Positions 43,709 to 55,256 are shown, counted from the first letter of the stretch. The stretch: DNA of 64,000 nucleotides from Saprospiraceae bacterium (GCA_020628855.1 JAHDEL010000005.1:37582-101581); one strand, 5' to 3'. Made by a program: numbers and translations. Notes: generated from the letters alone by a model not told the origin.

Positions 43709-44938
43709 ATGAGTATTGTCGAAATGAAGGTGCCTACAATAGGTGAGTCAATTACAGAAGTAACATTATCGCAATGGTTAAAGCAGGATGGAGAGTATGT
43801 CAATTTGGACGAACCAATCTGCGAATTCGAATCAGATAAAGCAACGCTCGAATTTCCAGCAGAAGCAGCAGGAAAATTAATCTATGTAGCAGGAGAAGGT
43901 GATGATCTTGAGATTGGAGCATTGGTGGCTAAGATTGATACAAGTGCTGCAGCGCCAGCTAATTCAAGTCCCCAAGCTGAAACGCCAGCACCGGCCGAAC
44001 AAGAGACTAAAGAGGAGAATACTCCACAACCTCAAACAGCAAATTATGCTACGGGACATCCAAGTCCGGCAGCAGGTAAAATATTAAGAGAAGGCAATGT
44101 AAATCCTGGGAATGTTTCAGGAACAGGTAAGGATGGCAGGATAACCAAAGAAGATGCACAAAAAGCAGTACAAACGAAGTCAAGTCCAGCACCATCACCT
44201 GAGGTCGCATCAGTACCATCTCCAACTACAAGTTTTTCGAGAGGGACAAGAAGAGAAAAGATGAGTAGAATGCGAAGAACTATCGCAAGTCGACTTGTAG
44301 CAGCCAAGAACGAAACGGCAATGTTGACTACATTCAATGAAGTAGATCTTTCTAAGATCCAAGCATTGAGAAAACAGGTTCAAGAAGAGTTTGTCGAAAA
44401 GTATGGAGTCAAACTCGGCTATATGTCTTTATTTGCGAAAGCTTGTGCTTCAGCATTAATGCAGTATCCAGAAGTCAATGCCCAGATTGATGGAAATGAA
44501 GTTATCTATCATGATTATGCAGATATCAGTATTGCTATCAGTACACCAACGGGACTCGTAGTTCCGCCCGTGCATAATGTTGAGTCGCTCCATTTTGCTG
44601 ACATCGAGAAAAAGATAAAAGAACTAGCTATAAAGGCAAGAGAAGGAACACTCACTCTAGATGAGATGAAGGGAGGTACATTCACTATTACGAATGGTGG
44701 AGTATTTGGTTCAATGATGAGTACACCTATTATTAACAGACCTCAATCGGCTATACTCGGCATGCATAGCATCATGCAAAGACCAGTTAATGTTGATGGA
44801 GAAGTCAAGATCAGACCTATGATGTATCTTGCAATGTCTTATGACCATAGAATTATTGATGGCTCTTCTTCAGTCACTTTCCTTGTGAAGGTCAAAGAAC
44901 TTCTTGAAGATCCAACAAGATTATTGATGGGATTATAA
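43709..44938 (+). CDS. odhB: 2-oxoglutarate dehydrogenase E2, dihydrolipoyllysine succinyltransferase
   Basis: 409 residues. A lipoyl domain (1-77) has the lipoylated Lys at K44 in ESDKATLE. An Ala/Pro linker follows, then a peripheral-subunit-binding domain (about 114-155) with [10 protein letters not shown], and the catalytic domain ends with the SYDHRIIDG motif. The opening [14 protein letters not shown] fits the succinyltransferase rather than pyruvate E2. The enzyme passes succinyl groups to CoA in the TCA cycle. The E1 gene, often adjacent in relatives, is not here: the upstream neighbour is a divergent DUF5916 gene. Two small genes follow at 7- and 4-base spacing, suggesting one operon. 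Confidence 0.94.
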   Translation: MSIVEMKVPTIGESITEVTLSQWLKQDGEYVNLDEPICEFESDKATLEFPAEAAGKLIYVAGEGDDLEIGALVAKIDTSAAAPANSSPQAETPAPAEQETKEENTPQPQTANYATGHPSPAAGKILREGNVNPGNVSGTGKDGRITKEDAQKAVQTKSSPAPSPEVASVPSPTTSFSRGTRREKMSRMRRTIASRLVAAKNETAMLTTFNEVDLSKIQALRKQVQEEFVEKYGVKLGYMSLFAKACASALMQYPEVNAQIDGNEVIYHDYADISIAISTPTGLVVPPVHNVESLHFADIEKKIKELAIKAREGTLTLDEMKGGTFTITNGGVFGSMMSTPIINRPQSAILGMHSIMQRPVNVDGEVKIRPMMYLAMSYDHRIIDGSSSVTFLVKVKELLEDPTRLLMGL

Positions 44939-44945
44939 TCGTATT

Positions 44946-45458
44946 ATGACATTAGGAGAAAGCATTCAACTACTATCAAACAATCCGATTTGGGTGATCG
45001 GTTATTGTCTCTTCATACCTGTAATAATATTGGTACTGAATTTTGTGGTATGCAAAGATGAAGGTGAGCAGGAACCGTGGAATTATATCTATAGTGTCCT
45101 CATCTACCTGGTCATGATCCCTGGCATTTTTGCGCTTTTCTTCAGTGTTTACCTCTTCTTATTTGAGCGGAGAAGTATAATGGACACTAATCTCTATATC
45201 CAAGTATTTCCACTATTGCTTATGCTAGTCTCGATCTGGCTAATACGACGTAATGTCGACCTGAGAGACTTGCCAGGATTTGGCAAACTATCTGGCCTAA
45301 TTATGACGATTTCATTAGTTATAATCTTGATGTGGATAGTTGATAGAACGCATTTTGCCATAGTAGCATTCACTTACATGCCTATTCAATATGTAATTCT
45401 GTTTTTCCTAGGGTTACTACTTCTCATTAGATTTGGATTTAAGCGATTGACAAGCTAG
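44946..45458 (+). CDS. hypothetical multi-pass membrane protein (170 aa)
   Basis: No named family recognised. Five hydrophobic segments are visible (about 14-34, 48-70, 84-101, 114-132, 140-162), with a short acidic loop EGEQEPWNY between the first two and an [12 protein letters not shown] loop in the middle. It sits 7 bases after odhB and 4 bases before the pterin dehydratase gene, so it is probably co-transcribed with both. It ends with a basic tail. Confidence 0.75.
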   Translation: MTLGESIQLLSNNPIWVIGYCLFIPVIILVLNFVVCKDEGEQEPWNYIYSVLIYLVMIPGIFALFFSVYLFLFERRSIMDTNLYIQVFPLLLMLVSIWLIRRNVDLRDLPGFGKLSGLIMTISLVIILMWIVDRTHFAIVAFTYMPIQYVILFFLGLLLLIRFGFKRLTS

Positions 45459-45462
45459 CCCT

Positions 45463-45699
45463 ATGCAAGGATGGAATCAAACAAATAATACTTTAGAGCA
45501 GAGTTTTGTATTTAAAGACTTCAAAGAAGCGTTTGCCTTTATGGTAAAAGTAGCAATGCTAGCAGAGCAACAAAATCACCACCCGAACTGGTCTAATGTC
45601 TATAATACAGTAACAATTTCTCTGAGCACACATGATGCTGGTAATGTTGTTACAGAGAAAGACCATGCACTTGCAAAAGCTATTTCAGCATTAATCTAG
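45463..45699 (+). CDS. phhB: 4a-hydroxytetrahydrobiopterin dehydratase
   Basis: 78 residues, the short form frequent in Bacteroidota. Recognised from [15 protein letters not shown], the active-site [14 protein letters not shown] and the [14 protein letters not shown] segment. It dehydrates 4a-hydroxy-tetrahydropterin formed by aromatic amino acid hydroxylases. No hydroxylase gene is nearby. It follows the 170-residue membrane protein by 4 bases and overlaps the stop of the convergent T9SS protein gene by 4 bases. Confidence 0.93.
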   Translation: MQGWNQTNNTLEQSFVFKDFKEAFAFMVKVAMLAEQQNHHPNWSNVYNTVTISLSTHDAGNVVTEKDHALAKAISALI

Positions 45700-47717
45700 G
45701 GCTCTACAATGAAGGAGGTTTGTAAGATCTGTTTATCTTCAAATTGTACTAGGGCAAAGTATTGACCACTTATTAAACCATCTAATTGCATTCTGAGGAA
45801 ATTATCATCCAAATGGGTTGAATATATCACCTGTCCCGCGTCATTTTGTATTATAATCCGATGCATCCTTTTCTCTGTTTTAAATTCTATGTATTCAGAT
45901 GCAGGATTTGGGAAAGTAGATAAATGGATAGCTGAGCCCACCTCTTGTGTACTAAAGGCAATCTCTGCTTGTGCAAATAAGCCAACACTGGGATTTAGAT
46001 ATGTACCCGAACCAGTGACCTCTCTTTTAACAGCTCTTACCATGTACCAATAATTAAAATTGTCGAATGTATCGTCCAGATATTCTGTCTCTTCTACTGG
46101 TTCTGATGTTATTCTTTCATAAAACCCAAATTCTGTATCTGCACGATAGATATGATATCCAACGATGTCAGTATCAACAGAAGCATCCCAACCCAAGTGC
46201 AAAAGAGATGATGACCAACTCTCCGCTCGTAGGTTGCTTATTGGCAATACTTGATTTATTCGTAAAGTAGGATCTCCTAATACTTGCATATGGTTCCTAT
46301 TCCACCAATCACGATCGTCCCAATCTGCTTCTGGCTTTTCATAGATTGGGTTATCAATGGCATGGTCCATTATTCTTTTGCATGCATTGCCCAAGGTCTC
46401 TCCAATGCCCATTTGATGAAAGATGTTGACGGCAGTAGTTGTCCAGAGGATAGAGAGGCATTTTGTGGGCTTCGCTAGAAGCCCTCTTATCCTACCTATA
46501 CCTCCTGTCTCTTCAGAACACCAAAAGCCCCAATAACTTTGGTCACTTGAGAAAATAGTAGCATCCATTCCGCTGGTGTTCCACTCAATATGATCGGGAA
46601 CAAAGCGATTTTGCATGAAAATTTGGTAAGGACCGGTAGATTGAATCTGTTGAGGAAAGTTATCATTGGAGTAAAACTCGTAGACTCCATCCTTACCACT
46701 AATTGGTACAAGGGTTCGGAAAGAACCATCATTGGAGTTATTATAACCATAGTAAAAACCTGTCTTTCTCCCCATCCAAGTTTGACCATGTCGATAAGCA
46801 TGCAGCCGATCAAGATAGTTAATTAACAATGTTGATTCAGGGGCGCTGAGTGAATTGAGATCTGCAAAATCAACTCTTCCAAACGCCATTTCTAGTGTGC
46901 TTGGGATATGATCTTGGTCCCATTTAAGATCGTTGGGCAGATTCTGAGCTTCAGGATGATTCAAATTAGCAGCTTCATAGGTATCAACATCGGTAAATTC
47001 ACCATCAATATCCGCATAAAAAGTATCTGCACCTCTAGCACCTAGACTTTCAACGTGTCCATCTGGTGCTTGAAGGTCAAGCCCAGAACGAGGTACAGGC
47101 ACATGACCGAGAAGAAAGAGATGATTTGGTTTGTCCAATTCGTGTGCTTGGTTATATATGGCTTGGATCTCACTTTTAATATCAATAACTTCAGAACCAC
47201 CAAACCAACCTTCTACTCGAGGGACATAAAGCTCTGTCACCAAGTATCCTTCACCTGTGAGATCCTTCTTAAGCTGACGTATTTGAGGAGATAAAGTTTG
47301 CTGAATACTCTCGTCAATTACCAAGATTAACCTGCCTTGATAGTTTGTCTGATCTACATCAATTCCACCTAATAAATATCCTGTGGCGCTATTTCTTTTA
47401 ATTTGGTATTCATAAGCTATTCCAGGAATTATCTCACTATCAATCCAACTTTCTGTCCCGGGATCTAATTCTGCTAGTAAGACCCAATCATCAGCTTCTC
47501 CTCCTTTCTGACGTCTCGAGACTTGTGTCATTGCAGTGGTATTTAGTGCTGCATCTGGAAAACTCAAAACAAAATTTTGAGCGTCTACATGAGCTTCAAC
47601 CAAACACACCCGAGATCCATTATCACTGTAACGATTAGCATCATAAGTAAAATTTTCTTGTGCAATGGAGAGTATGGAAAAGAAACAAAAAGAAATACTA
47701 ACTAAGAGGAATCGCAT
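45696..47717 (-). CDS. secreted C25-peptidase-like protein with T9SS type A sorting domain
   Basis: 673 residues from the ATG at 47717; an in-frame upstream Met at 47768 is less likely because a signal peptide ([10 protein letters not shown]...SIAQ) starts here. A long central region has features of the caspase-like C25 (gingipain/PorU) fold: [18 protein letters not shown], and the family-typical end LGDPTLRI. A candidate His (in LLGH) and Cys (in [10 protein letters not shown]) exist, but whether they form an active dyad is unproven. Then comes a fibronectin type III-like domain ([15 protein letters not shown]) and a C-terminal type A sorting domain ([11 protein letters not shown] ... GQVIYS ... 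GQYFALVQ). It lies downstream of the LptF/G gene, 69 bases from it. Confidence 0.8.
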   Translation of the reverse strand: MRFLLVSISFCFFSILSIAQENFTYDANRYSDNGSRVCLVEAHVDAQNFVLSFPDAALNTTAMTQVSRRQKGGEADDWVLLAELDPGTESWIDSEIIPGIAYEYQIKRNSATGYLLGGIDVDQTNYQGRLILVIDESIQQTLSPQIRQLKKDLTGEGYLVTELYVPRVEGWFGGSEVIDIKSEIQAIYNQAHELDKPNHLFLLGHVPVPRSGLDLQAPDGHVESLGARGADTFYADIDGEFTDVDTYEAANLNHPEAQNLPNDLKWDQDHIPSTLEMAFGRVDFADLNSLSAPESTLLINYLDRLHAYRHGQTWMGRKTGFYYGYNNSNDGSFRTLVPISGKDGVYEFYSNDNFPQQIQSTGPYQIFMQNRFVPDHIEWNTSGMDATIFSSDQSYWGFWCSEETGGIGRIRGLLAKPTKCLSILWTTTAVNIFHQMGIGETLGNACKRIMDHAIDNPIYEKPEADWDDRDWWNRNHMQVLGDPTLRINQVLPISNLRAESWSSSLLHLGWDASVDTDIVGYHIYRADTEFGFYERITSEPVEETEYLDDTFDNFNYWYMVRAVKREVTGSGTYLNPSVGLFAQAEIAFSTQEVGSAIHLSTFPNPASEYIEFKTEKRMHRIIIQNDAGQVIYSTHLDDNFLRMQLDGLISGQYFALVQFEDKQILQTSFIVEP

Positions 47718-47786
47718 AATTCGATATTTATATAGGAAGATACAGTATTTCAATTCGACTATCAGCAAGAAAAAAACACGAGTAAG

Positions 47787-48878
47787 TTATTTCTGTGCTT
47801 TAGAAATGAGTATTATGGTCAGGATAGCAAAAAGGATGTTCGGAAGCCACATTCCTAGTGCTGGATTAATTGAAAGATTACTGGAGATAGTCATGCTGAA
47901 CCTCGAAATCACAACAAAAAGTGCACCTAGAATTACTCCAGAGGCTAGGTGAATCCCAAGACCTCCACGTACTTTTCTTGAAGCAATAGAAGCTCCCATG
48001 ATGGTAAGTATTAGAATTGTCACAGGATCAGCACTCCTTCGATGGAGTTCTATTAACATAGATTGAGCTGTGTCCAACCCTCTTTGTTTTTCAATGTCTA
48101 TATATTCTCTCAAATCACTGCTGGTCATATTTTCCATGATTTTTGAGTTCCGCATAAAATCATCCGGGCCCAGATTGAGTAAGGTATCCAATGTTTTGCC
48201 TTTCCCATTGAAGACAGATTCTTTTAAGCCATTGAAAGAACGCTTCTCATAGTCGTGCAATCTCCAAGTATTTGGAGCTTCATGCATTGTAATTTTTGCT
48301 GCTTTCAGGATATATGCTAAGTTTTTGTTGTCATCAAAGCGTTCAAAGCGAAAGGTAGTTCCAGTTGTATCTTTTGACCGATAATATCTCAGATAGACTT
48401 TTTCCTGAGGATTCAAAAAGAAGTGGGTGTTATAACCAAGAGACTTTTTAGTCGCCTTGTTGATATATTGTGACTCAAACTCGTTCTTGATTTTTGTACT
48501 CTTGGGTATGACATAATTATTTCCATACCAGAGTAAGGCAGCAAGAAAAGATCCGGCAATAAAATATGGCAACAAAAAACGATAGTAACTGACTCCGGAA
48601 GCTAATATTGAGATTATTTCAGCATTCTTTGCCATCCTGGAGGTAAAGAAAATAACCGATAATAGTGCAAATAATGGCCAAAGAAGACCATTTATCCACG
48701 GGATAAAATTGAGATAATATTCAGTGAGAACCTGACCAAGTGTAAGATTTGGGTTGAGTAGTTTTTCTACTTTTTCACTGAAATCAATCACAACGGCGAT
48801 GAGGCTGATCAGAAGGATAGTATAGAAAAACGTACCCAGATATTTTTTTATAATATAGAGATCAAGCTTCTTCAACAT
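47787..48878 (-). CDS. LptF/LptG family permease
   Basis: 363 residues. Two N-terminal transmembrane helices with KLDLYIIKKYLGTFF, a third and fourth pair, a periplasmic beta-jellyroll stretch (about 130-270), and two to three C-terminal helices. This is the layout of YjgP/YjgQ proteins of the LPS transport complex LptB2FG. One copy cannot be told to be LptF or LptG by eye. It follows tgt by 2 bases; the tgt-lptF/G order is a familiar Bacteroidota arrangement. Confidence 0.93.
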   Translation of the reverse strand: MLKKLDLYIIKKYLGTFFYTILLISLIAVVIDFSEKVEKLLNPNLTLGQVLTEYYLNFIPWINGLLWPLFALLSVIFFTSRMAKNAEIISILASGVSYYRFLLPYFIAGSFLAALLWYGNNYVIPKSTKIKNEFESQYINKATKKSLGYNTHFFLNPQEKVYLRYYRSKDTTGTTFRFERFDDNKNLAYILKAAKITMHEAPNTWRLHDYEKRSFNGLKESVFNGKGKTLDTLLNLGPDDFMRNSKIMENMTSSDLREYIDIEKQRGLDTAQSMLIELHRRSADPVTILILTIMGASIASRKVRGGLGIHLASGVILGALFVVISRFSMTISSNLSINPALGMWLPNILFAILTIILISKAQK

Positions 48879-48880
48879 AC

Positions 48881-50011
48881 CTATAGCTTGGTTCTGAGTT
48901 GAGGTATTATTTTGTCTTTCCAGCTACCAAAAGTGCCTTCTTCGATTTTTTGCTTTGCAAGACGTACCAACTTGAGATAAAATGTCAAATTGTGTAGAGT
49001 GGCAATCTGTGCAGCGAGCAATTCTTTTACATGGAAAAGATGTCTCAAATATGCCTTCGAATAAAAAGAAGAAGTATGATTCTCGAAAGAAGCATCAACG
49101 GGAGTGTAATCATCAGCCCACTTTCTGTTCTTTATGTGAATAACACCTTCAAAAGTGTACAATAAGCCATGTCTAGCATTCCTGCTTGGAAGCACACAAT
49201 CAAACATATCAATTCCTAGCGCAATGCACTCTAGTATATTCTCCGGCAACCCAACACCCATGAGATATCGAGGTTTCTCTTTCGGGAGAATGCTACAACA
49301 AAGGTCTGTCATAGCATACATGTCTTCATGAGGCTCTCCTACAGACAAACCACCAATTGCATTGATAGCTGCATCTTTACTAGCAATATACTCAGAAGAT
49401 GCTTGGCGAAGATCTTTATAAGTAGAGCCTTGCACAATGGGTGCAAGAGTTTGCTCATAGCCATATAACGGCTCAGTAGTATTAAATCTTTCAAAACATC
49501 TATCCACCCAACGATGAGTTAAGCCCATCGATTTTTTAGCATACCTATAATCGCATGGATAAGGAGTACACTCATCAAAAGCCATAATGATATCCGCCCC
49601 TATTTCTCTTTGAATATCCATGATGCTTTCTGGTGTAAAAAAGTGCTTGCTACCATCAATGTGAGATCGGAAATGGACTCCTTCCTCAACAATTTTTCGC
49701 TGACCACTCAATGAGTAGACTTGATATCCACCACTGTCTGTTAGTATTGGTCTATCCCAATGAATAAATTTATGGAGCCCTCCAGCCCCATGAATAATAT
49801 CAGTTTTGGGTCTGAGATATAAGTGATAGGTATTGCCAAGAATGATATCAGCATTGATAGATTCTTTTAGCTCTGCTTGATGAATACCCTTAACAGTCCC
49901 AAGTGTACCCACAGGCATAAAGATGGGCGTCTGTATAATTCCATGTTCAGTTTGAATAGTACCTGAACGTGCATTTGATTGTTTGTCGGTATGTGTAATC
50001 TCAAATTGCAT
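48881..50011 (-). CDS. tgt: tRNA guanine(34) transglycosylase Tgt
   Basis: 376 residues. The enzyme swaps G34 for preQ1 in tRNAs with GUN anticodons. Family motifs: IFMPVGT, NTYHLYLRP, the catalytic region LTDSGGYQVYSLS, QREIGADIIMAFDECTPYP, GGLSVGEP, YLMGVG and GIDMFDCVLPSRNARHG with the second Asp. The C-terminal zinc site CxCxxC...H of E. coli Tgt is absent: the stretch DYTPVDASFENHTSSFYSKAYLRH has no Cys in the expected place. This seems to be a Bacteroidota trait rather than a defect. The ATG overlaps the rodA stop by one base (TAATG). Confidence 0.97.
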   Translation of the reverse strand: MQFEITHTDKQSNARSGTIQTEHGIIQTPIFMPVGTLGTVKGIHQAELKESINADIILGNTYHLYLRPKTDIIHGAGGLHKFIHWDRPILTDSGGYQVYSLSGQRKIVEEGVHFRSHIDGSKHFFTPESIMDIQREIGADIIMAFDECTPYPCDYRYAKKSMGLTHRWVDRCFERFNTTEPLYGYEQTLAPIVQGSTYKDLRQASSEYIASKDAAINAIGGLSVGEPHEDMYAMTDLCCSILPKEKPRYLMGVGLPENILECIALGIDMFDCVLPSRNARHGLLYTFEGVIHIKNRKWADDYTPVDASFENHTSSFYSKAYLRHLFHVKELLAAQIATLHNLTFYLKLVRLAKQKIEEGTFGSWKDKIIPQLRTKL

Positions 50012-51420
50012 TATCTCTTATTTCTGTCCATATCCATTCGTAAAAATGTTCCTATCATAAATGAAAATATAACCAAAGCCGTCCCTCCTTTACTGATAAA
50101 CGGTAAAGGTATCCCAATAACAGGCATTAATCCCATTGTCATTCCAATATTGACAACTATTTGGAAGAATAAATATCCTGCAATTCCATAACCATAATAT
50201 TGAATAAACGTATTCTTCGACCGTTCAGCAAGTACAGTAATCCTGATGAGAAGAATCAAGAATAAGAGCATTACTCCCAGTGATCCAATAAAACCATGTT
50301 CTTCACCAAGAGTACTATAAATAAAGTCAGTAGATTGCTCAGGAACATAATTCAATTTAGTCATTGTGCCCTGAAGGAAGCCTTTGCCAAGTGTGCCTCC
50401 TGAGCCGATGGCTGTCTTGGATTGGATGACATTATAGAGTGAGCCTTGAGGATCACATTTTTCAGGGTGTAACCAGACGTTGATTCTATCTTGTTGGTGA
50501 GGTCTGAGGATATTGTTATAACCAAAATCAGATCCGAAAGCCACAACAATTGCTAATAGAGTAATCAAGGATGCCATGACTACTGGTTGTACTCGATTAC
50601 GAATAGCTGTATATACAGCAAAAGCAAGAAATACCGCAAGCAAAGCTGCTGTGATATACCATGTCTCAACATAACTTCCAAAGGCTACAAAGACTAAGAG
50701 TAGTAAAGCCCAAACAGCAATAAATGGGGTAGTCTGCTTATGTTGAACAATCAACAACAGCATGCTCAATAATAATATGATTGGAACTGTTAGTGCGATG
50801 CCCCAAAGAAGAGCTCCTATGACTACACCAATTAATGAAAACAGAGCTAAGAATACTACTGGATTAAGACCAGCTCTATAGAAAACGAATCCTAATGCTG
50901 TAAACACTAATGCCGAACCAGCATCAGGCTGGAGTAATATGAGCAATATTGGAAGCACAACGATACCTATTGCTATAAACAAACTTCTTCTTTGCTGGAT
51001 GTTTACACCAGCTAGACCTAGATAGCTCGATAGCAGTAAGAGCGTAGACCATTTTGCTAATTCAGAAGGTTGAAAACTGAATCCTCCAAGAGAAAACCAT
51101 GATGTAGCACCCTTGACTTCAATACCGAATATCAATACACCAAGGAGCAATACGATGGCAATAGAATAGATGATGGGAGCGACAGAATTCCAGAATTTGT
51201 AGTCAATAATAAGACCAAGTGAGAATGCACCCAAAGCAAGACCATAGAACAGTGTTGTAGAGTCTTGAAGTGCTTCTAACACAGTAAATCCTTCTCTACC
51301 CACATCGCTGAATCCAACAGAAATCAACATCATCCAACCAATGAATAGTAGAGAGAAAAAAACAGAGGCAGTGATTCCATCAAAGCCTCTTACTGCTCTA
51401 TTTCTTGAATAGCTAGCCAT
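50011..51420 (-). CDS. rodA: rod shape-determining protein RodA (SEDS glycosyltransferase)
   Basis: 469 residues with about ten to twelve membrane helices. SEDS-family hallmarks are SFQPSELAKW, LLQPDAGSALVF, TDFIYSTLGEEHGFIG and the C-terminal GMTMGLMPVIGIPLPFISKGGTALV. It polymerises lipid II glycan strands during sidewall growth with a class B PBP. It is longer than E. coli RodA (about 370), with extra helices in the middle, as in other Bacteroidota. It sits 11 bases after a SPOR-domain gene and overlaps tgt by one base. No PBP2 or mreBCD gene is in the window. Confidence 0.93.
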   Translation of the reverse strand: MASYSRNRAVRGFDGITASVFFSLLFIGWMMLISVGFSDVGREGFTVLEALQDSTTLFYGLALGAFSLGLIIDYKFWNSVAPIIYSIAIVLLLGVLIFGIEVKGATSWFSLGGFSFQPSELAKWSTLLLLSSYLGLAGVNIQQRRSLFIAIGIVVLPILLILLQPDAGSALVFTALGFVFYRAGLNPVVFLALFSLIGVVIGALLWGIALTVPIILLLSMLLLIVQHKQTTPFIAVWALLLLVFVAFGSYVETWYITAALLAVFLAFAVYTAIRNRVQPVVMASLITLLAIVVAFGSDFGYNNILRPHQQDRINVWLHPEKCDPQGSLYNVIQSKTAIGSGGTLGKGFLQGTMTKLNYVPEQSTDFIYSTLGEEHGFIGSLGVMLLFLILLIRITVLAERSKNTFIQYYGYGIAGYLFFQIVVNIGMTMGLMPVIGIPLPFISKGGTALVIFSFMIGTFLRMDMDRNKR

Positions 51421-51431
51421 TGAAGAAAGGA

Positions 51432-51818
51432 CTAAAGTAATTCAGTCTTTTCTATATCATCCATTACTGGAATAGCACTAGGAAAATCTTTCTTTAGTGT
51501 GATCAAGAGATTTTGTAAGTCCTCTTTTTCTTCGAATGCTCCCACCTTCAATTGATAATAAGGACTTGCATGCGTCCAATGATGGTCCAATTGTGGATAG
51601 AGTTGATTTAATTTGGAAATAGCTTGCTCCATATTCCTTCTATCATTGGTAGTAACTACCTGGATTCTCCAAGCTTTCTGAGAAATCTGCTGCTTTTGCA
51701 AACTAGAGAAACGGCTCATGAGAGATTGCACAGAAGCATCTTCTACAAAACGTACTTGAGCATCTAAATTGGTTAAGATACTCAGACTGAAAATTAATCC
51801 TAGGGTTAGTACTTTCAT
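51432..51818 (-). CDS. SPOR domain-containing exported protein
   Basis: 128 residues from the ATG at 51818 (an ATG at 51824 is nearly equivalent; an upstream in-frame Met at 51857 lacks a good signal sequence). A signal peptide ends NLDAQ. The C-terminal 80 residues match the SPOR fold that binds denuded peptidoglycan glycans: WRIQVVTTNDRRNMEQAISKL, then YYQLKVGAFEEKEDLQNLL. It lies between secA and rodA on the same strand, suggesting envelope work during growth or division. Confidence 0.82.
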   Translation of the reverse strand: MKVLTLGLIFSLSILTNLDAQVRFVEDASVQSLMSRFSSLQKQQISQKAWRIQVVTTNDRRNMEQAISKLNQLYPQLDHHWTHASPYYQLKVGAFEEKEDLQNLLITLKKDFPSAIPVMDDIEKTELL

Positions 51819-51861
51819 ATGCATCAATGTAAATATAGTAATATAACGAGATTGCACTCAA

Positions 51862-54800
51862 TTACTTGCCATGACATTGCTTGTATTTTTTGCCACTACC
51901 ACATGGACAAGGCTCATTTCTTCCTACCTTTTTCTCTTCTCTTTTGAATGTTACTGGAGCTTGCCTTTGACTTTGACCAGCTGCTGCCGCTGCAGCTTTT
52001 TGCCTTGCATAATCTCTACCAGCCTTTGATTTCGAGAAATCGGTCTTTTGTGTTTTTGCTTCCTTGACATCTTCAGGGCGAGATATTAAGAGCTTACCTT
52101 TTAATAAATAAGAACAAACATCTTGATTGATATTAAAGACAAGATTTTCAAACTGGTTATAAGCTTCCATTTTGTAGATAACCAGTGGGTCTTTTTGTTC
52201 GAAGGAAGCCGACTGAACAGAATCTTTCAGTTCGTCCATTGACCTCAAATGTTCTTTCCAGTTTTGATCAATAATAGCAAGGCTAATTGCCATTTCGATA
52301 TCTTTCATTATTGAATCACCTTCAGTATCTACTGCTGGTTGTAGTCCAGCAGATACCGGAAGAGCCTTGTCAGATCCATCAGTAAATGGTATAGAAATAC
52401 GCTTATAACGATGTCCTTCATTGGCAAGAACATTATTAATCGTTGGAAGCAACACTTCTTTGATTTGATCTCCTTTGCGTTGATAAGCTTCTAATATCTG
52501 ATTTTGGTATGACTCTACGATGTCATCTATTGGTGCCTCATTATAGAATGCAGCGTCAAAGTCAGGATCAACACCTAGACTTGTTAACGACTGAGTGGCG
52601 AAGTCATCAAAGGAATAGCCTGAATTCTTTGCACCTTCAACAATAGATTCACTGTATGATAGAAACATATTATTGAGGTCTACAGAAAGGCGCTCTCCAG
52701 ATAATGCGTTATTACGTTTTTTATAAATGGCCTCTCTTTGAATGTTCATCACATCATCGTATTCAAGAAGCCTCTTCCGAATTCCGAAGTTGTTTTCTTC
52801 CACTTTTTTCTGGGCTCTTTCAATAGATTTTGTCACCATATTATGCTGGATGACTTCACCATCCTGATGGCCCATGCTGTCCATTAATTTTGCAATTCTT
52901 TCAGAATTAAATAATCGCATAAGTTTGTCTTCCAATGCGACATAAAACTGAGAAGAACCCGGGTCTCCCTGTCTACCAGAACGCCCTCTCAACTGTCTGT
53001 CAACTCGCCTGCTATCATGTCTTTCAGTTGCAATAATAGCAAGACCACCATCACTTTTTACTTGATCAGAAAGCTTGATATCAGTACCTCTTCCAGCCAT
53101 GTTAGTCGCTATCGTAACATTTCCTGGTCTCCCTGCTTCTGTAACAATCTCTGCTTCTCTTTGATGTTGCTTTGCATTCAGTACATTATGTTTGATGTTT
53201 TTCAACTTCAGCATTCGGCTGAGTTTTTCAGAGACATCTACAGATGTTGTACCTACTAGTACTGGTCTTCCAGCGCCAGTCAGTTTCTCTATATCATCAA
53301 TTACTGCATTAAACTTTTCTCTTGCAGTTTTATACACTAAGTCTTCCATGTCATCTCTGACAATGGGCCTATTCGTTGGAATGACGACGACATCTAGTTT
53401 GTAGATTTCCCAGAGTTCTCCAGCTTCTGTCTCTGCAGTACCAGTCATACCAGAAAGTTTGTGGTACATTCTGAAGAGATTCTGGAGTGTTATTGTAGCA
53501 TAAGTTTGAGTGATATCACCAATCTTCACATGTTCTTTTGCCTCAAGCGCTTGGTGAAGCCCATCAGAATACCGACGTCCTTCCATCATTCTTCCCGTTT
53601 GCTCATCTACAATTTTCACTTGACCATCTACAACGATATATTCTTCATCTTTTTCAAAGAGTGTGTAGGCTTTGAGTAACTGGCTCACACCATGCAGCCT
53701 TCTTGACTTAATACTGAAGTCTGTGCTCAGTGCAGTAATTTGTTCAGTAAGCTTTACTCCTTCTTGCTCTTCTCTTTCTCTGAGTAATTGCATTTCTTCA
53801 GTAATGTCGGGCATTACAAAGAAATTAGAATCATTTTCGCCTTTCGAAAGGAATTCTACACCTTTTTCCGTCAGCTCTACATTTCTATTTTTTTCATCAA
53901 TTGTAAATAGGAGAGGTTCATCAACTATATGCATATTTTTTGATTGCTCTTGCATATAGAAGTTCTCAGCTTTTTGAAGCATTACCTTGACACCTTCCTC
54001 ACTTAAGAACTTAATAAGTGGACGATATTTTGGAAGTGCACGATATGCTCTTAAGAGTGCCATCCCAGCTTCTCCTTCTTCATGGCTGATACTCCCATCT
54101 TTGAATAACCGTTTTGCATCAGCTAGATAGTTAGTAGCTAGTTTTCTTTGAGCAGCTACTATCTTTTCTACCTTGGGGTTGAGTTCTTGATACTCTTGTT
54201 CTTCCTCGCCTTTTTCTACAGGTCCAGAGATGATTAATGGAGTTCTTGCGTCATCTATCAAGACAGAATCCACCTCATCAATCATTGCAAAGTGATGCTT
54301 GGCTTGTACTTTTTCTTCTTGAGAACGCACCATGTTATCTCTCAAGTAGTCAAAACCAAATTCATTGTTGGTTCCGTACGTGATGTCTTTTTTGTATGCT
54401 GCTTTTCTTCCTGGACTATGTGGTTTGTACTTATCTATACAATCCACAGTGAGGAACAAAAATTCGAAGATAGGTCCAACCCATTCGCTATCCCTTCTTG
54501 CGAGATAATCATTTACAGTAACTACATGGACGCCTTGGCCTGATAGACCATTAAGATAAGCAGGTAGTGTAGCCACTAATGTCTTACCTTCTCCAGTTTG
54601 CATCTCGGCAATTTTTCCATCATGCAGTACCATTCCTCCAATAAGCTGAACATCATAATGCATCATGTTCCAAGTGATATCGCCTCCTGCTGCCTTCCAA
54701 GTATTAGACCATGTGGCCTGATTTCCATTAATTGTAACATAGGCATTATCAGCAGCCAGATCTCGATCATGATCAGTTGCAGTTACAACTAATTCAGGAT

Positions 54801-55167
54801 TTTCCATAAATCTCCTTGACGCTTCTTTCACCGTGGCGAATGCTTCAGGTAGTATTTCTTTTAAGATATCTTCTAAATGCTTATCGCGTTCTTCCGTAGT
54901 CTTATCTAGCTCATTATATAACTCTTCCTTTGTAAGGAGATTAGTCTCATTGTTAATGTCATTCTTTAATGCAATGATATCATCATCTATTCCTTTCAAG
55001 TGATTCGCTATGCGCTCTCTAAACTCTAGGGTCTTGTTTCTTAGCTCATCGTTGGAGAGAGATTGATAAGATTGGAAGTGTTCGTTGATTTCTTCTATGA
55101 CTGGAGAATATTCTTTTACATCTCTGTCATACTTTGTACCAAAGACTTTCTTTATGAAATTGAACAT
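51862..55167 (-). CDS. secA: preprotein translocase ATPase SecA
   Basis: 1,101 residues, longer than E. coli SecA (901). It has Walker A MQTGEGKT (about 189-196), [34 protein letters not shown], the arginine finger region [14 protein letters not shown], and a C-terminal zinc motif [14 protein letters not shown] that contacts SecB or ribosomes. Two insertions, about residues 60-102 and 122-168, precede the ATPase motif; both are usual in Bacteroidota. It drives secretion through SecYEG, the first step for the many T9SS cargos here. The 89-base region upstream contains a weak TACATTTA box and a TGACA-N3-TGTCA element. Confidence 0.97.
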   Translation of the reverse strand: MFNFIKKVFGTKYDRDVKEYSPVIEEINEHFQSYQSLSNDELRNKTLEFRERIANHLKGIDDDIIALKNDINNETNLLTKEELYNELDKTTEERDKHLEDILKEILPEAFATVKEASRRFMENPELVVTATDHDRDLAADNAYVTINGNQATWSNTWKAAGGDITWNMMHYDVQLIGGMVLHDGKIAEMQTGEGKTLVATLPAYLNGLSGQGVHVVTVNDYLARRDSEWVGPIFEFLFLTVDCIDKYKPHSPGRKAAYKKDITYGTNNEFGFDYLRDNMVRSQEEKVQAKHHFAMIDEVDSVLIDDARTPLIISGPVEKGEEEQEYQELNPKVEKIVAAQRKLATNYLADAKRLFKDGSISHEEGEAGMALLRAYRALPKYRPLIKFLSEEGVKVMLQKAENFYMQEQSKNMHIVDEPLLFTIDEKNRNVELTEKGVEFLSKGENDSNFFVMPDITEEMQLLREREEQEGVKLTEQITALSTDFSIKSRRLHGVSQLLKAYTLFEKDEEYIVVDGQVKIVDEQTGRMMEGRRYSDGLHQALEAKEHVKIGDITQTYATITLQNLFRMYHKLSGMTGTAETEAGELWEIYKLDVVVIPTNRPIVRDDMEDLVYKTAREKFNAVIDDIEKLTGAGRPVLVGTTSVDVSEKLSRMLKLKNIKHNVLNAKQHQREAEIVTEAGRPGNVTIATNMAGRGTDIKLSDQVKSDGGLAIIATERHDSRRVDRQLRGRSGRQGDPGSSQFYVALEDKLMRLFNSERIAKLMDSMGHQDGEVIQHNMVTKSIERAQKKVEENNFGIRKRLLEYDDVMNIQREAIYKKRNNALSGERLSVDLNNMFLSYSESIVEGAKNSGYSFDDFATQSLTSLGVDPDFDAAFYNEAPIDDIVESYQNQILEAYQRKGDQIKEVLLPTINNVLANEGHRYKRISIPFTDGSDKALPVSAGLQPAVDTEGDSIMKDIEMAISLAIIDQNWKEHLRSMDELKDSVQSASFEQKDPLVIYKMEAYNQFENLVFNINQDVCSYLLKGKLLISRPEDVKEAKTQKTDFSKSKAGRDYARQKAAAAAAGQSQRQAPVTFKREEKKVGRNEPCPCGSGKKYKQCHGK

Positions 55168-55256
55168 GTGTTATTGTCGATTTGTAAATGTACTATAGGG
55201 TCTGCATAAAGTGTACCACAGGAAATAAACTGACATTCTGTCAATTGAGTATGAAC

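Noticed and set aside
43709-44938. Pyruvate or branched-chain dehydrogenase E2 instead of odhB
   Set aside because: One lipoyl domain and the opening [14 protein letters not shown] with SYDHRIIDG fit succinyltransferases best, though E1 is not adjacent to confirm it.
55231-55243. TGACA-N3-TGTCA element upstream of secA as an operator
   Set aside because: Only 5-bp arms, expected by chance in a window this size; no partner regulator.
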